Source: JAXMCI01 sp046349435 (GTDB lineage Bacteria > Pseudomonadota > Alphaproteobacteria > Dongiales > Dongiaceae). Taken from it: 64,000 nucleotides of DNA. The translations under genes and the position numbers were made by a program. The stretch is from the NCBI GenBank assembly GCA_046349435.1, contig JAXMCI010000003.1, positions 1 through 64,000 of the forward strand. The letters run 5' to 3'. The notes beneath the pieces are model-generated. The model saw only the letters and a list, made by a program, of their open reading frames with translations. It had not been told where the DNA came from and did no database searches. The first letter of the stretch is position 1; every line of letters starts with the position of its first letter. Of the stretch, positions 8,906 through 17,473 are shown piece by piece.

Positions 8906-10762
8906 ATGGTCCACGGCTCCTTCCGCGCGCCGCAGTCGCTGCGCGAGCGCATCGGCACCTTCCGGCACCTGCCGGCCTTCCTGCGCCTGGTCTGGCGGGC
9001 CAGCCCGGCGCTGACGCTGACCAGCCTCGGGCTGCGGCTGGTGCGCGCGGTGGTGCCGGTGCTGCTGCTCTATGTCGGCAAGCTGATCGTCGACGCGGTG
9101 GTCGCCGAATCCCGCCTGCCCCATGCCGGCTGGTCGGCCGCCGACTGGCTGGAGAGCCCGCATGTGCTGCGGGTCGGCGCGCTGGTGCTGATCGAGCTCG
9201 GCCTGGCGCTGGTCGCCGACTTCGCGGCGCGCTTCGGCACGCTGGTCGACAGCCTGCTGGCCGAGCGCTACAGCAACTTCGCCAGCATCATCCTGATGGA
9301 GAAGGCGGCCTCGCTCGACCTCGAGCAGTTCGAGAGCAGCGACCAGCAGGACCGGCTCGACCGGGCGCGCCGCCAGGTCACCGGCCGCACCACGCTGCTC
9401 GGCTCGGTCTTCGGCCAGATCCAGGACATCCTCGGCGCGGCCTCGCTGATCGTCGGGCTGGTCGCCTACTGGCCCGGGCTGATCCTGCTCATGCTGGTGG
9501 CGCTGGTGCCCTCGCTGCTCGGCGAGCTGAAGTTCAACGCCATGGGCTACCGGCTCGACTATTTCCGCACGCCGGAGCGCCGCCAGCTCGACTATGTCCG
9601 CTATCTCGGCTCGAGCCTCGAGACCGCCAAGGAGATCAAGCTGTTCGGCCTGGAGCGCTTCCTCATCGAGCGCTTCCGCCGCTTCGCCGAGACGATGTTC
9701 CACGACAACCGCCGGCTCGCCACGCGCCGCGCGGTGTGGGGCGGCGCGCTCGCGACGCTCGGCACGACAGCCTACTACGCCGCCTACGGCGCCATCATCT
9801 GGCGCACCATGGCCGGGCAGTTCAGCCTCGGCGACATGAGCTTCCTGGTCGGCTCGTTCCTGCGCCTCAAGGGGCTGCTCGACGGGCTGCTGCTGGGCTT
9901 CGCCCAGCTCGCCGGCCAGGCGCTCTACCTCGAGGACCTGTTCTCCTTCCTCGCCATCGCGCCGCGCATCGTCTCGCGCGCCGCGGCGCTGCCGGTGCCG
10001 CGGCCGATCCGCCAGGGCTTCGTCTTCGAGGATGTCGGCTTCCGCTACGAGGGGGCGGAGCGCTGGGCGATCCGCCATCTCGACCTCGCCATCGCCGCCG
10101 GCGAGGTGCTGGCGCTGGTCGGCGAGAACGGCGCGGGGAAGACCACCATCGTCAAGCTGCTGGCCCGCCTCTACGACCCGACCGAGGGGCGCATCCTGCT
10201 CGACGGGCGCGACCTGCGCGACTACGACCTGGCGGAGCTGCGGGCCCGCGTCGGCGTCGTCTTCCAGGACTTCGTGCGCTTCCACTTCACCGCGGCGGAG
10301 AACATCGCCATGGGCGACGTCGCCGCCGTCGCCGACCGCGCCCGGATCGAGGCCGCGGCCGAGCGCAGCCTCGCCGCCCCGGTGATCGCCCGCCTGCCGC
10401 TCGGCATGGACCAGCCGCTCGGCCGGCGCTTCGGCGGCGGCGTCGAGCTCTCCGGCGGCGAGTGGCAGAAGATCGCCATCGCGCGGGCCTACATGCGCGA
10501 CGCCGAGCTGCTGGTGCTGGACGAGCCGACCTCGGCGCTCGACGCGCGCTCGGAATACGAGGTCTTCCAGCGCTTCCGCGACCTCGCCGCCGGCCGCACC
10601 ACGCTGCTCATCTCGCACCGCTTCTCGACGGTGCGCATGGCCGACCGCATCATCGTGCTGGAGGACGGCGCCATCGTCGAATCCGGCACCCACCAGGCCC
10701 TGCTCGCCCGCCGCGGCCGCTACGCCGCGATGTTCGAGCTGCAGGCCGCGGGCTATCGCTGA
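8906..10762 (+). CDS. ABC exporter, fused permease-ATPase
   Basis: The 618-residue half-transporter has a membrane domain with about six segments (residues 30-330) followed by one ATPase domain. Walker A is GENGAGKTT near residue 406, the signature is LSGGEWQK, Walker B is LLVLDEPTSALD and the switch is ISHRF. It is a type IV (B-family) exporter probably working as a homodimer. The cargo is unknown; no peptide precursor, peptidase or outer-membrane partner is adjacent. Confidence 0.88.
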   Translation: MVHGSFRAPQSLRERIGTFRHLPAFLRLVWRASPALTLTSLGLRLVRAVVPVLLLYVGKLIVDAVVAESRLPHAGWSAADWLESPHVLRVGALVLIELGLALVADFAARFGTLVDSLLAERYSNFASIILMEKAASLDLEQFESSDQQDRLDRARRQVTGRTTLLGSVFGQIQDILGAASLIVGLVAYWPGLILLMLVALVPSLLGELKFNAMGYRLDYFRTPERRQLDYVRYLGSSLETAKEIKLFGLERFLIERFRRFAETMFHDNRRLATRRAVWGGALATLGTTAYYAAYGAIIWRTMAGQFSLGDMSFLVGSFLRLKGLLDGLLLGFAQLAGQALYLEDLFSFLAIAPRIVSRAAALPVPRPIRQGFVFEDVGFRYEGAERWAIRHLDLAIAAGEVLALVGENGAGKTTIVKLLARLYDPTEGRILLDGRDLRDYDLAELRARVGVVFQDFVRFHFTAAENIAMGDVAAVADRARIEAAAERSLAAPVIARLPLGMDQPLGRRFGGGVELSGGEWQKIAIARAYMRDAELLVLDEPTSALDARSEYEVFQRFRDLAAGRTTLLISHRFSTVRMADRIIVLEDGAIVESGTHQALLARRGRYAAMFELQAAGYR

Positions 10763-10775
10763 CAGGGGGATGCCC

Positions 10776-11312
10776 ATGCCCGACCTCGCCGGCCCGGTCG
10801 ACGCCCTCCATCCCGACGTGCTGGCCGCGCTGCAGGCCAGCGGCGCGCCGGACCGCGTCGTCGTCCACCGCCATGCCGACCTGCCGCAGCCGATCGACAG
10901 CGCGGCCGCCTTCGCGCGCGCCGTCGGCTGCGCGCCGGGGCAGGTCGCCAAGACGCTGCTGCTGGCCCGCGCCGGCGCCGGCCCGGACGAGGCGGGCGGG
11001 CTGGCGCTCGCCTGCCTCGGCAGCCCGGAGCGGCTGAGCTTCGCCGCCGCGGCGGCGGCGCTCGGCTGGGGCCGCTGCTCGATGGCGCCGCGCGGCACGC
11101 CGGAGCGCCGGCTCGGCCAGCCGCCGGGCAGCGTCTCGCCGCTCGCCCCCGGCGGGCTGCCGGTGCTGGTCGATCGCGGGCTCGCCGGCTACGATCGGGT
11201 GATGGTCGGGGCCGGCCGGCTCGGGCTCGACATCGAGCTGCCGCTGGCGCTGCTGCTGACGCTGAGCCGCGGCACCTGGCACGCCATCGCCGAGCCGCCG
11301 AAGGAGGGATGA
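10776..11312 (+). CDS. YbaK/EbsC-type aminoacyl-tRNA deacylase
   Basis: A 178-residue protein of the YbaK/ProX fold that hydrolyses mischarged aminoacyl-tRNAs in trans. Conserved parts are VVHRHADLPQPIDSAAAFA, GQVAKTLLL with the substrate-positioning lysine, SPERLSF and the LPVLVDRGLAGYDRVMVGAGR block. A GGGGG site sits directly against ATG 10770 but six bases before ATG 10776, so the second ATG is preferred. The end overlaps the next gene (ATGA at 11309). Confidence 0.85.
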   Translation: MPDLAGPVDALHPDVLAALQASGAPDRVVVHRHADLPQPIDSAAAFARAVGCAPGQVAKTLLLARAGAGPDEAGGLALACLGSPERLSFAAAAAALGWGRCSMAPRGTPERRLGQPPGSVSPLAPGGLPVLVDRGLAGYDRVMVGAGRLGLDIELPLALLLTLSRGTWHAIAEPPKEG

Positions 11313-12301
11313 TGGAACGGGTGCGGCTGGCGGTGGCGGGGGCGGGGGCCTTCGGCCGCGAGCATCTGAAGCGGCTGGCCGTGATGGACGGGGTCGAGAT
11401 CGCCGGCGTTGCCGACACCGACCCGGCGGCGGCCCGCCGCGCCGCGGAGCAGCACGGCATCCGCGTCGCCGCGGCCGACGCCGTGGCGATGGTCGGCGAG
11501 TTCCGCCCCGACGGTCTGGTCGTCGCCACCCCCGGCCACACCCACCTGCCGATCGCGCTGGCGGCGCTCGGGCTCGGCATCCCCGTGCTGGTCGAGAAGC
11601 CGATCGGGCTCGACGCCGCCGAGGCGGCGCGGCTGATGGCGGCCGAGGCGGCCGGCCCGGCCTGGGTGCTGCCCGGGCACGTGCTGCGCTTCTCGGCGCA
11701 TCACCGCATGCTGCTCGACATCGTGCGCTCGCCGGCGGTCGGCGCGGTGCTCGGATTCACCTCGCGCCGCCACCGCGACGACAGCCACGCCGTGCGCTAT
11801 CCCGAGATCGACCCGGTGCTGATGACGATGATCCACGACATCGACCTGGCGATCTGGATGACCGGCGCCGGCGCCGCCTCGGCCTATGCGCTGCGCCGCC
11901 CGGAGGGCCGGTTCCGCTCCGACACGCTGATGCTGGCGAGCGGCGCCGCGGGCGCCGCCTGGCACCTCACCACCGCCTGGACCTTCCCCGACCTGCAGCC
12001 GCCGCCCGACCGGGTCGAGGTGGTCGGCGAGTACGGCGGGGTCGAGCTCGAGGTCGAGGCGCTCGATCCGGCAGTTCGGCCGCGTGGTGAGGAGATCGAC
12101 CTCGCTGCATCCCCGAGGACCCGCTCGCCGCCGAGCCGGAATATTTCGCGGGCTGCATCCGCCGGGGCGAGCCGCCGACGGCGGTTACTGCGCGGGACGC
12201 CCGCGACGGGCTCGCCTGCGCCGAGGCGGTGCTGGCCTCGCTGGCCAGCCGGCTGGAGCCGGTGGGCTAAGCCACCGGCCCTACCAACTAGCCTTGGATG
12301 A
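11309..12301 (+). CDS. Gfo/Idh/MocA oxidoreductase, C-terminus frameshifted
   Basis: The first about 245 residues are a normal NAD(P)-dependent Gfo/Idh/MocA dehydrogenase: GAGAFGREHL Rossmann motif, VEKPIG with the conserved lysine and the DIDLAIWMTGAGAASA stretch. Compared with the intact paralogue at 15400-16365, the frame is lost at about 12055, regained briefly at IDLAA and lost again at about 12108. In the other frame the expected ending (EYFAGCIRRGEPPTAVTA and onward) is present and stops at TAA 12268-12270. At least three single-base indels are needed, which points to sequence error or recent decay. Substrate unknown; probably a sugar or cyclitol. Confidence 0.75.
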   Translation: MMERVRLAVAGAGAFGREHLKRLAVMDGVEIAGVADTDPAAARRAAEQHGIRVAAADAVAMVGEFRPDGLVVATPGHTHLPIALAALGLGIPVLVEKPIGLDAAEAARLMAAEAAGPAWVLPGHVLRFSAHHRMLLDIVRSPAVGAVLGFTSRRHRDDSHAVRYPEIDPVLMTMIHDIDLAIWMTGAGAASAYALRRPEGRFRSDTLMLASGAAGAAWHLTTAWTFPDLQPPPDRVEVVGEYGGVELEVEALDPAVRPRGEEIDLAASPRTRSPPSRNISRAASAGASRRRRLLRGTPATGSPAPRRCWPRWPAGWSRWAKPPALPTSLG

Positions 12302-12810
12302 AGATTTGGATGGCGGACTCCGGCAGGCCGAACATCGCGCATAGACCGCGCTTGGCCTCCGCGATCGAGCTTGGCGGCTGTGGGCGAGGTCGTCGGCTTC
12401 GGCAGCTCATCGGCTTCCGGCTCGGGACGCGGATCGAGCTTCTTCCAGATCAGCTTGGTTGGATCAATCCCGAGTTCCTCAAGGGTCATGTAGCGCACCG
12501 AGGAGCGCCAAACTGCCAGACGTCGGGGGATATGAATGTCGGCGTACTCCTCGAAACGGATGACGCAGCGCTCCTCATTATCCGGGGTGATCTGCACAGA
12601 GGTCACCTTGGCCACCAGGAAGGCGGCATTGTGTTCCTCGATCCTTCTGAGTCTTCGTGACCACCGTTGTGGACGCACACCAAGTAAGGACAGCTTCTGG
12701 CTCGGACCACGTTAATTTTCCACCTACCGTGACCCACCATGTTCGAGAATCGACTCCTTCGACGCGCAGTCGAATACCACGATCACGCTATCATCATTGT
12801 CGTCTGCCAT
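12288..12810 (-). pseudogene. Hypothetical protein, left copy, frameshifted but with intact natural C-terminus
   Basis: This is the left-hand copy of the unidentified protein at 14816-15298. It starts at ATG 12810 and carries indels relative to the right copy (for instance a missing base near 12644 and two missing bases near 12368). The central block (SVQITPDNEERCVIRFEEYADIHIP) is readable. Only this copy retains the original 3' end: after AKRGLCAM it continues FGLPESAIQIFIQG to a TAG at 12288-12290. Combining both copies gives a protein of about 173 residues. Confidence 0.6.
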
Positions 12811-12910
12811 GGGACACCTAGCCCTTGCTTGACCGAGATGTTGACGATCATGGATATAGTTTACCTAGAGGTATTATGCAAGTCTCGCCAAAAATCTGTT
12901 GCGGGCGGCC

Positions 12911-13879
12911 ATGACGGAACGCGTGCGCATCACGGTGGCCGGGGCGGGGGCCTTCGGCCGGGAGCATCTCGAGCGCCTCGGCGCCATAGCCGGCGTCGAG
13001 ATCGCCGGCATCGCCGACATCGACCTCGCCGCCGCGCGTCTGGCGGCCGGGCGGTACGGGGTGCCGAAGGCCGCGGCGATGCGCCGAGATGATCGCGCGG
13101 CTGCGGCCGCACGGGCTGGTGGTGGCGACGCCCGGCGGACCCACCTGCCGATCCGCTGGCGGCGCTGGCGGCCAGCATCCGGTGCTGCTGGAGAAGCCGG
13201 TCGGCACGGACGTCGCCGAGGCCGAGCGGCTGGTGGCGGCGGAGGCGAAGGGAGCTCGGCTTCCGTGCTGCCAGGCCATGTGCGCGCTTCTCCGAGCACT
13301 ATCGCCGGCTGGCGGACATCGTGCTCTCCGGGGCGATCGGAGCGGTGCTGAAGCTTCGCCTCGCGCCAGCATCGCGACGACGGCCATGCCGTGCGCTACA
13401 CCGACGTCGACCCGGTGCCGACTGACGATGGTCCACGACATCGACCTGGCGATCTGGATGACCGGCGCCGGCGCGTCCTCGGTCCATGCGCTGCGGCGGC
13501 CGCCGGGCGTTGCGGCGCTCGGACACGCTGATGCTGGCGAGCAGGGCCGCCAGGGCGGCCTGGCACCTCGCCAGCGCCTGGACCTTCCCCGGCACCGAGA
13601 CGCCGCCCGACCGGGTCGAGGTGGTGGGCGCGAACAGCGGCGTCGAGCTCGAGCTCGGCGGCCATATCCGGCAGTTCGGCCGGACCGTGCAGCAGATCGA
13701 CCTGGCCGCCATCCCGGACGACCCGCTCGCCGCCGGGCTCGACTATTTCGTGCGCTGCATCCGCCGCCGGCGAGCGGCCGACCCGCCCCGGTCACCGCAC
13801 GGACGCCCGCGACAGGCTCGCCGTCGCTGCGGCTGTCATGGCCTCGCTCGCCAGCGGCGCGGTCGAGCAGGTCGCCTGA
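12911..13879 (+). pseudogene. Gfo/Idh/MocA oxidoreductase, left duplicate, multiply frameshifted
   Basis: Aligned by eye with 15400-16365, this copy starts at the same ATG and ends at the same GTCGCCTGA but has many indels, for example around 13070-13090, 13150-13185, 13250-13275, 13350 and 13505. Protein pieces of the family appear in alternating frames (GAGAFGREHLERLG; HDIDLAIWMTGAGASSVHALRR; DRVEVVGANSGVELELGG). It cannot produce a functional enzyme as written. The indel pattern resembles uncorrected long-read sequence more than slow decay, since substitutions are few. Confidence 0.75.
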
Positions 13880-14028
13880 TCAGCCCCGGCGTGGCGGACC
13901 GTCGCCTCGATCGCCCTGCTTCATCGCCGCCGCTTCGGCCGCGTCGGTACCGAAGGCGAGGTCGCAGCGCCACTGGCCGCCCGGCGGCACGATGATTGCC
14001 CTCGGCCTTTTTCGGCCGTGTAGCCATG
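13880..14028 (-). pseudogene. 3' fragment of DUF4432 gene, left duplicate
   Basis: This minus-strand piece repeats the last about 50 codons of the DUF4432 gene at 16366-17472 and then breaks off at about 14028, where the sequence changes to unrelated low-GC DNA. It also contains indels relative to the intact gene. It is only the right-hand edge of the duplicated segment. Confidence 0.65.
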
Positions 14029-14224
14029 CTCCATGGACCAGCGGCTCGATGTGTCAATCCTAGCGTCAATGCTCCTGTAGGCCGGCCACTCGCGTAGGTG
14101 GGTGTGTTGCAAGTGGTTGGAAAATGAGTACGGGCTCTCGATGTCATAGGGTGTCAGTCCTTATGGCTTAGAAATGATCTGTCTTATAAGACTCAAACGC
14201 CACATATTTGGTCAGATGGTAGAA

Positions 14225-14818
14225 ATGAGTAAAAGATTCAGAGATTGTAGAGACATTTTTGCGGGCGCAGGATCGTTTTGTCCTCCAGTCCTCCGATCTG
14301 TCTTTGGAAACTATAGCCAGCATGGTGCACAAGGAGGGCTCGATTGATGTTAGGCCAATTATCAGCGACGGGGCAAGTGGATATTGATCGCCAATCAGCA
14401 CTGATTGAGTCATTCATCCTGAACATACCGGTGCCGCCAATTTATCTCGCCGAAGATGATTTTGGGCACTACTCTGTTATCGATGGAAAACAACGATTAA
14501 CTTCAATAACAAGCTTCTTGAAGGCGGGAATGAGGCTGAGGCGACTTGAGACATTCAAATTGCTTGAGGGGCTGTCATTTGAGGAGCTGCCATCCGAGAT
14601 TCGGAACACTCTTACCATTCGACCCTACGTCAGAGTAGTGACGTTGCTCAAGCAATCTGATGAAGAGCTAAAATATGAGGTATTTACGCGCTTAAATAAA
14701 GGTGGTGAGCGTTTGAATCCTCAGGAAATTAGAAATGCTAGCATTCGCGGAGATCTTAATAATCTAATATATAGACTCTCGAAGTCAGAATTCCTGAGGC
14801 GGCAGCTGAAAATTTCTA
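14225..14818 (+). pseudogene. DUF262 (GmrSD N-terminal/ParB-like) protein, truncated and frameshifted
   Basis: From about 14385 the frame is a clear DUF262 domain: DRQSALIESFILNIPVPP, IYLAEDDFGHYSVIDGKQR, RLNKGGERLNPQEIRNA. The upstream part lies in another frame and reads VETFLRAQDRFVLQSSDL, then IASMVHKEGSIDVRP. Three single-base corrections in short runs (one A too many at 14231-14234, one A missing at 14357, one G missing at 14379) would join everything from ATG 14225 and restore NYQRRGKWDIDRQ. The gene is cut after about 195 codons at the duplication junction (14818). GC is far below its surroundings, so the DNA is foreign. DUF262 proteins occur in type IV restriction and other defence loci; no partner is present. 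Confidence 0.65.
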
Positions 14819-15298
14819 CATCGCGCATAGACCGCGCTTGGCCTCCGCGATCGAGAGCTTGGCGGCTGTGGGCGAGGTCGTCGGCTTCGGCGGCTCATCG
14901 GCTTCCGGCTCGGGACGCGGATCGAGCTTCTTCCAGATCAGCTTGGTTGGATCAATCCCGAGTTCCTCAAGGGTCATGTAGCGCACCGGGAAGCGCCAAC
15001 CCTGCCAGACGTCGGGGATATGAATGTCGGCGTACTCATCGAAACGGATGACGCAGCGCTCCTCATTATCCGGGGTGATCTGCACAGAGGTCACCTTGGC
15101 CACCAGGAAGGCGGCATTGTGTTCCTCAGATCCTTCTGAGTCTTCGTGACCACCGTTGTGGACGCACACCAAGTAAGGACAGCTTCTGGCTCGGACCACG
15201 TTAATTTTCCACCACCGTGACCCACCATGTTCGAGAATCGACTCCTTCGACGCGCAGTCGAATACCACGATCACGCTATCATCATTGTCGTCTGCCAT
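14816..15298 (-). CDS. Hypothetical protein, right copy, C-terminus cut by duplication junction
   Basis: A 160-residue protein of unknown family. It begins MADDNDDSVIVVFDCASKES, has a central SVQITPDNEERCVIRFDEYAD block and a proline-rich charged linker (KKLDPRPEPEADEPPKPTT). It has no signal peptide, membrane segment or recognisable catalytic motif. Its last residues are AKRGLCAM, after which the junction with the DUF262 fragment supplies a stop. The left copy shows that about 14 further residues (FGLPESAIQIFIQG) were lost. GC is lower than in the flanking oxidoreductase genes, which suggests acquisition. Confidence 0.55.
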   Translation of the reverse strand: MADDNDDSVIVVFDCASKESILEHGGSRWWKINVVRARSCPYLVCVHNGGHEDSEGSEEHNAAFLVAKVTSVQITPDNEERCVIRFDEYADIHIPDVWQGWRFPVRYMTLEELGIDPTKLIWKKLDPRPEPEADEPPKPTTSPTAAKLSIAEAKRGLCAM

Positions 15299-15317
15299 GG
15301 GACACCTAGCCCTTGCT

Positions 15318-15346
15318 TGACCGAGATGTTGACGATCATGGATATA
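15318..15346 (+). promoter_or_regulatory. Possible promoter of the intact Gfo/Idh/MocA gene
   Basis: In the AT-richer gap between the divergent hypothetical and oxidoreductase genes, TTGACC (15318-15323) and GATATA (15341-15346) are separated by 17 bases. A further TATTAT occurs at 15360. The element is also present in the left duplicate. Evidence is limited to base pattern. Confidence 0.3.
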
Positions 15347-15399
15347 GTTTACCTAGAGGTATTATGCAAGTCTCGCCAAAAATCTATTTGCGGGCGGCC

Positions 15400-16365
15400 A
15401 TGACGGAACGCGTGCGCATCACGGTGGCCGGGGCGGGGGCCTTCGGCCGGGAGCATCTCGAGCGCCTCGGCGCCATGGCCGGCGTCGAGATCGCCGGCAT
15501 CGCCGACATCGACCTCGCCGCCGCGCGTCTGGCGGCCGGGCGGTACGGGGTGCCGAAGGCCGACGGCGATGCGCTCGAGATGATCGCGCGGCTGCGGCCG
15601 CACGGGCTGGTGGTGGCGACGCCCGGCCGGACCCACCTGCCGATCGCGCTGGCGGCGCTGGCGGCCGGCATCCCGGTGCTGCTGGAGAAGCCGGTCGGCA
15701 CGGACGTCGCCGAGGCCGAGCGGCTGGTGGCGGCGGAGGCGGGGAGCTCCGGCTTCGTGCTGCCGGGCCATGTGCTGCGCTTCTCCGCGCACTATCGCCG
15801 GCTGGCGGACATCGTCCTCTCCGGGGCGATCGGGCCGGTGCTGGGCTTCGCCTCGCGCCAGCATCGCGACGACGGCCATGCCGTGCGCTACACGGACGTC
15901 GACCCGGTGCTGACGACCATGGTCCACGACATCGACCTGGCGATCTGGATGACCGGTGCCGGCGCGTCCTCGGTCCATGCGCTGCGGCGGCCGCCGGGCG
16001 TGCGGCGCTCGGACACGCTGATGCTGGCGAGCGGGGCCGCCGGCGCCGCCTGGCACCTCGCCAGCGCCTGGACCTTCCCCGGCACCGAGACGCCGCCCGA
16101 CCGGGTCGAGGTGGTCGGCGAGAGCGGCGGCGTCGAGCTCGAGCTCGGCAGCCATATCCGGCAGTTCGGCCGGACGGTGCGGCAGATCGACCTGGCCGCC
16201 ATCCCGGACGACCCGCTCGCCGCCGAGCTCGACTATTTCGTGCGCTGCATCCGCCGCGGCGAGCGGCCGACCGCGGTCACCACGCAGGACGCCCGCGACG
16301 GGCTCGCCGTCGCCGCGGCTGTCATGGCCTCGCTCGCCAGCGGCGCGGTCGAGCGGGTCGCCTGA
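15400..16365 (+). CDS. Gfo/Idh/MocA family oxidoreductase, intact copy
   Basis: A 321-residue NAD(P)-dependent dehydrogenase with Rossmann motif GAGAFGREHLERLG at residues 9-22, GLVVATPGRTHLPIALAAL, the EKPVG motif with catalytic lysine, and the C-terminal substrate domain with HDIDLAIWMTGAGASS. The ATG at 15400 is chosen because the protein-like sequence begins there; in-frame codons upstream are not conserved. It resembles the gene at 11309 throughout, so the two are paralogues. It converges on the DUF4432 gene with no gap between the stops. The substrate is probably a sugar or cyclitol. Confidence 0.85.
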   Translation: MTERVRITVAGAGAFGREHLERLGAMAGVEIAGIADIDLAAARLAAGRYGVPKADGDALEMIARLRPHGLVVATPGRTHLPIALAALAAGIPVLLEKPVGTDVAEAERLVAAEAGSSGFVLPGHVLRFSAHYRRLADIVLSGAIGPVLGFASRQHRDDGHAVRYTDVDPVLTTMVHDIDLAIWMTGAGASSVHALRRPPGVRRSDTLMLASGAAGAAWHLASAWTFPGTETPPDRVEVVGESGGVELELGSHIRQFGRTVRQIDLAAIPDDPLAAELDYFVRCIRRGERPTAVTTQDARDGLAVAAAVMASLASGAVERVA

Positions 16366-17472
16366 TCAGCCGCCGGCGTGGCGGCGGACCGTCGCCTCGA
16401 TCTGCTGCTTCATCGCCGCCGCCTCGGCCGCGGTCAGCGCGCCGAAGGCGAGGTCGCAGCGCCATTGGCCGCCGGGCGGCACGATGCGCAGATTGCCCTT
16501 GGCCTTCTCCGCCGTGTAGCCATGGTCCTCGGCGGTCGCCGGCAGCACCAGGCCGAGCGCGTTCTGGTCGGCGTTGCGGCAGATCCAGCGGATCGCCTTG
16601 TCGAGCTGGTCGGGCCGGTGCGCGACGAAGTCGGCCGAGCCGTCGGGCAGCAGCTGCAGCGCGTGCGACCAGCCCTCGCCATCGGCCAGCGCGTCGAGAT
16701 AGAGCACCAGCTCCGGGTCGATCACCTGGCCGCGCTCCATGCGGCGGTGGCGGCCGGGATCGGCGCGCATCGCCTCGAACATCCGCATATAGGCCTCGGA
16801 CGGCTTGAAGCGGCCGCCGGGCAGCGGCCGCAGCCGCATGTGCGCGTCGCCGGGCGGCACGCTGTCGACCAGCAGCGCGTCGTCGACGGTGCGGAAGTTG
16901 ATGTGGGCGAGGTAGAGCAGCTCCATCGGCGCGTGGCGCAGGTTGTCGATCACCAGCTCGGCCTCGATGCGGCTGCTGCCGGCATGCAGCCGGACCAGCG
17001 GCCGGGCGACGTAGTTGTGGTTGAAGGCGATGGTGTGCTGGTACTGCCCGGTCAGCGCCATGAAGGGCCCGTGCGCGTCGCGGCCGAGCAGCAGCGCGGC
17101 GTCGCGATAGGGCGCGTTGGGCAGCTCGCCATGCAGCCCGTGGCGGTCGTCCGGCCCCGGCGCGCCCATGCCGACCGCGCCGCAATGGATCAGGAACCCG
17201 CCATAGGTGGCGAGATAGTCCTGGGTCGGGCGCGGCTCGTCGAACATCGAGCGCATGCCGAGCGGGCGGCCGCGGAAGCTGGCGCTCCAGATCTGCTGGC
17301 CCTGGTAGGGCAGGGTGGTGATCTGGCCGAGCTCGTTGGCGAGGCGCAGCGCCGGCACGCCCGTGGAATAACGGAAGGCGGTGGCGGTGAGGCCGTCGAA
17401 GGCGGCGAGCTCGTGCTCGGCCTCGGTGAAGTGCTCGGGGCGGAGCCGGATGGTGGCGGTCGCGCTGTCCAT
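16366..17472 (-). CDS. DUF4432 family protein (aldose 1-epimerase-like fold)
   Basis: A 368-residue protein with the DUF4432 hallmarks TLPYQGQQIWSASF, TYGGFLIHCGAVGMG, HGLHGELPNAPY and LLYLAHINFR, predicted to have a galactose-mutarotase-like beta-sandwich. Members are linked to sugar metabolism and are presumed carbohydrate epimerases or mutarotases. It is the last gene of the minus-strand transport operon and starts one base after the amidohydrolase stop. Its 3' end is also copied at 13880-14028. Confidence 0.82.
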   Translation of the reverse strand: MDSATATIRLRPEHFTEAEHELAAFDGLTATAFRYSTGVPALRLANELGQITTLPYQGQQIWSASFRGRPLGMRSMFDEPRPTQDYLATYGGFLIHCGAVGMGAPGPDDRHGLHGELPNAPYRDAALLLGRDAHGPFMALTGQYQHTIAFNHNYVARPLVRLHAGSSRIEAELVIDNLRHAPMELLYLAHINFRTVDDALLVDSVPPGDAHMRLRPLPGGRFKPSEAYMRMFEAMRADPGRHRRMERGQVIDPELVLYLDALADGEGWSHALQLLPDGSADFVAHRPDQLDKAIRWICRNADQNALGLVLPATAEDHGYTAEKAKGNLRIVPPGGQWRCDLAFGALTAAEAAAMKQQIEATVRRHAGG

Positions 17473-17473
17473 G

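Larger units (their letters stand above)
12332..14028. repeat. Left copy of a 1.7 kb duplicated segment
   Basis: 12332-14028 matches 14818-16522 nearly throughout, in the same orientation. It covers the hypothetical gene, a Gfo/Idh/MocA gene and the 3' end of the DUF4432 gene. The left copy differs mainly by single-base deletions and insertions in G/C runs, while the right copy is open throughout. No transposase or terminal repeat is seen at the edges. The two copies flank about 790 bases of low-GC sequence containing a DUF262 fragment. Confidence 0.8.
14818..16522. repeat. Right copy of the 1.7 kb duplicated segment
   Basis: This is the clean copy, matching 12332-14028. The match begins at the shared ACATCGCGCATAG just inside the broken DUF262 frame and ends within the DUF4432 gene at GTGTAGCCATG. 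The right flank continues as intact DUF4432 coding sequence and the left flank of the other copy continues the natural end of the hypothetical gene. The ancestral single-copy order can therefore be read as Gfo/Idh - hypothetical - Gfo/Idh - DUF4432. Confidence 0.8.

Noticed and set aside
14225..14818. Functional type IV restriction (GmrSD) or other defence system
   Set aside because: Only the N-terminal DUF262 half is present, with three frameshifts and no nuclease domain or partner gene.
12055..16522. Insertion sequence or integrated element
   Set aside because: No transposase, integrase, terminal inverted repeats or target-site duplication is visible. The structure is explained by a duplication around a foreign fragment or by misassembly.
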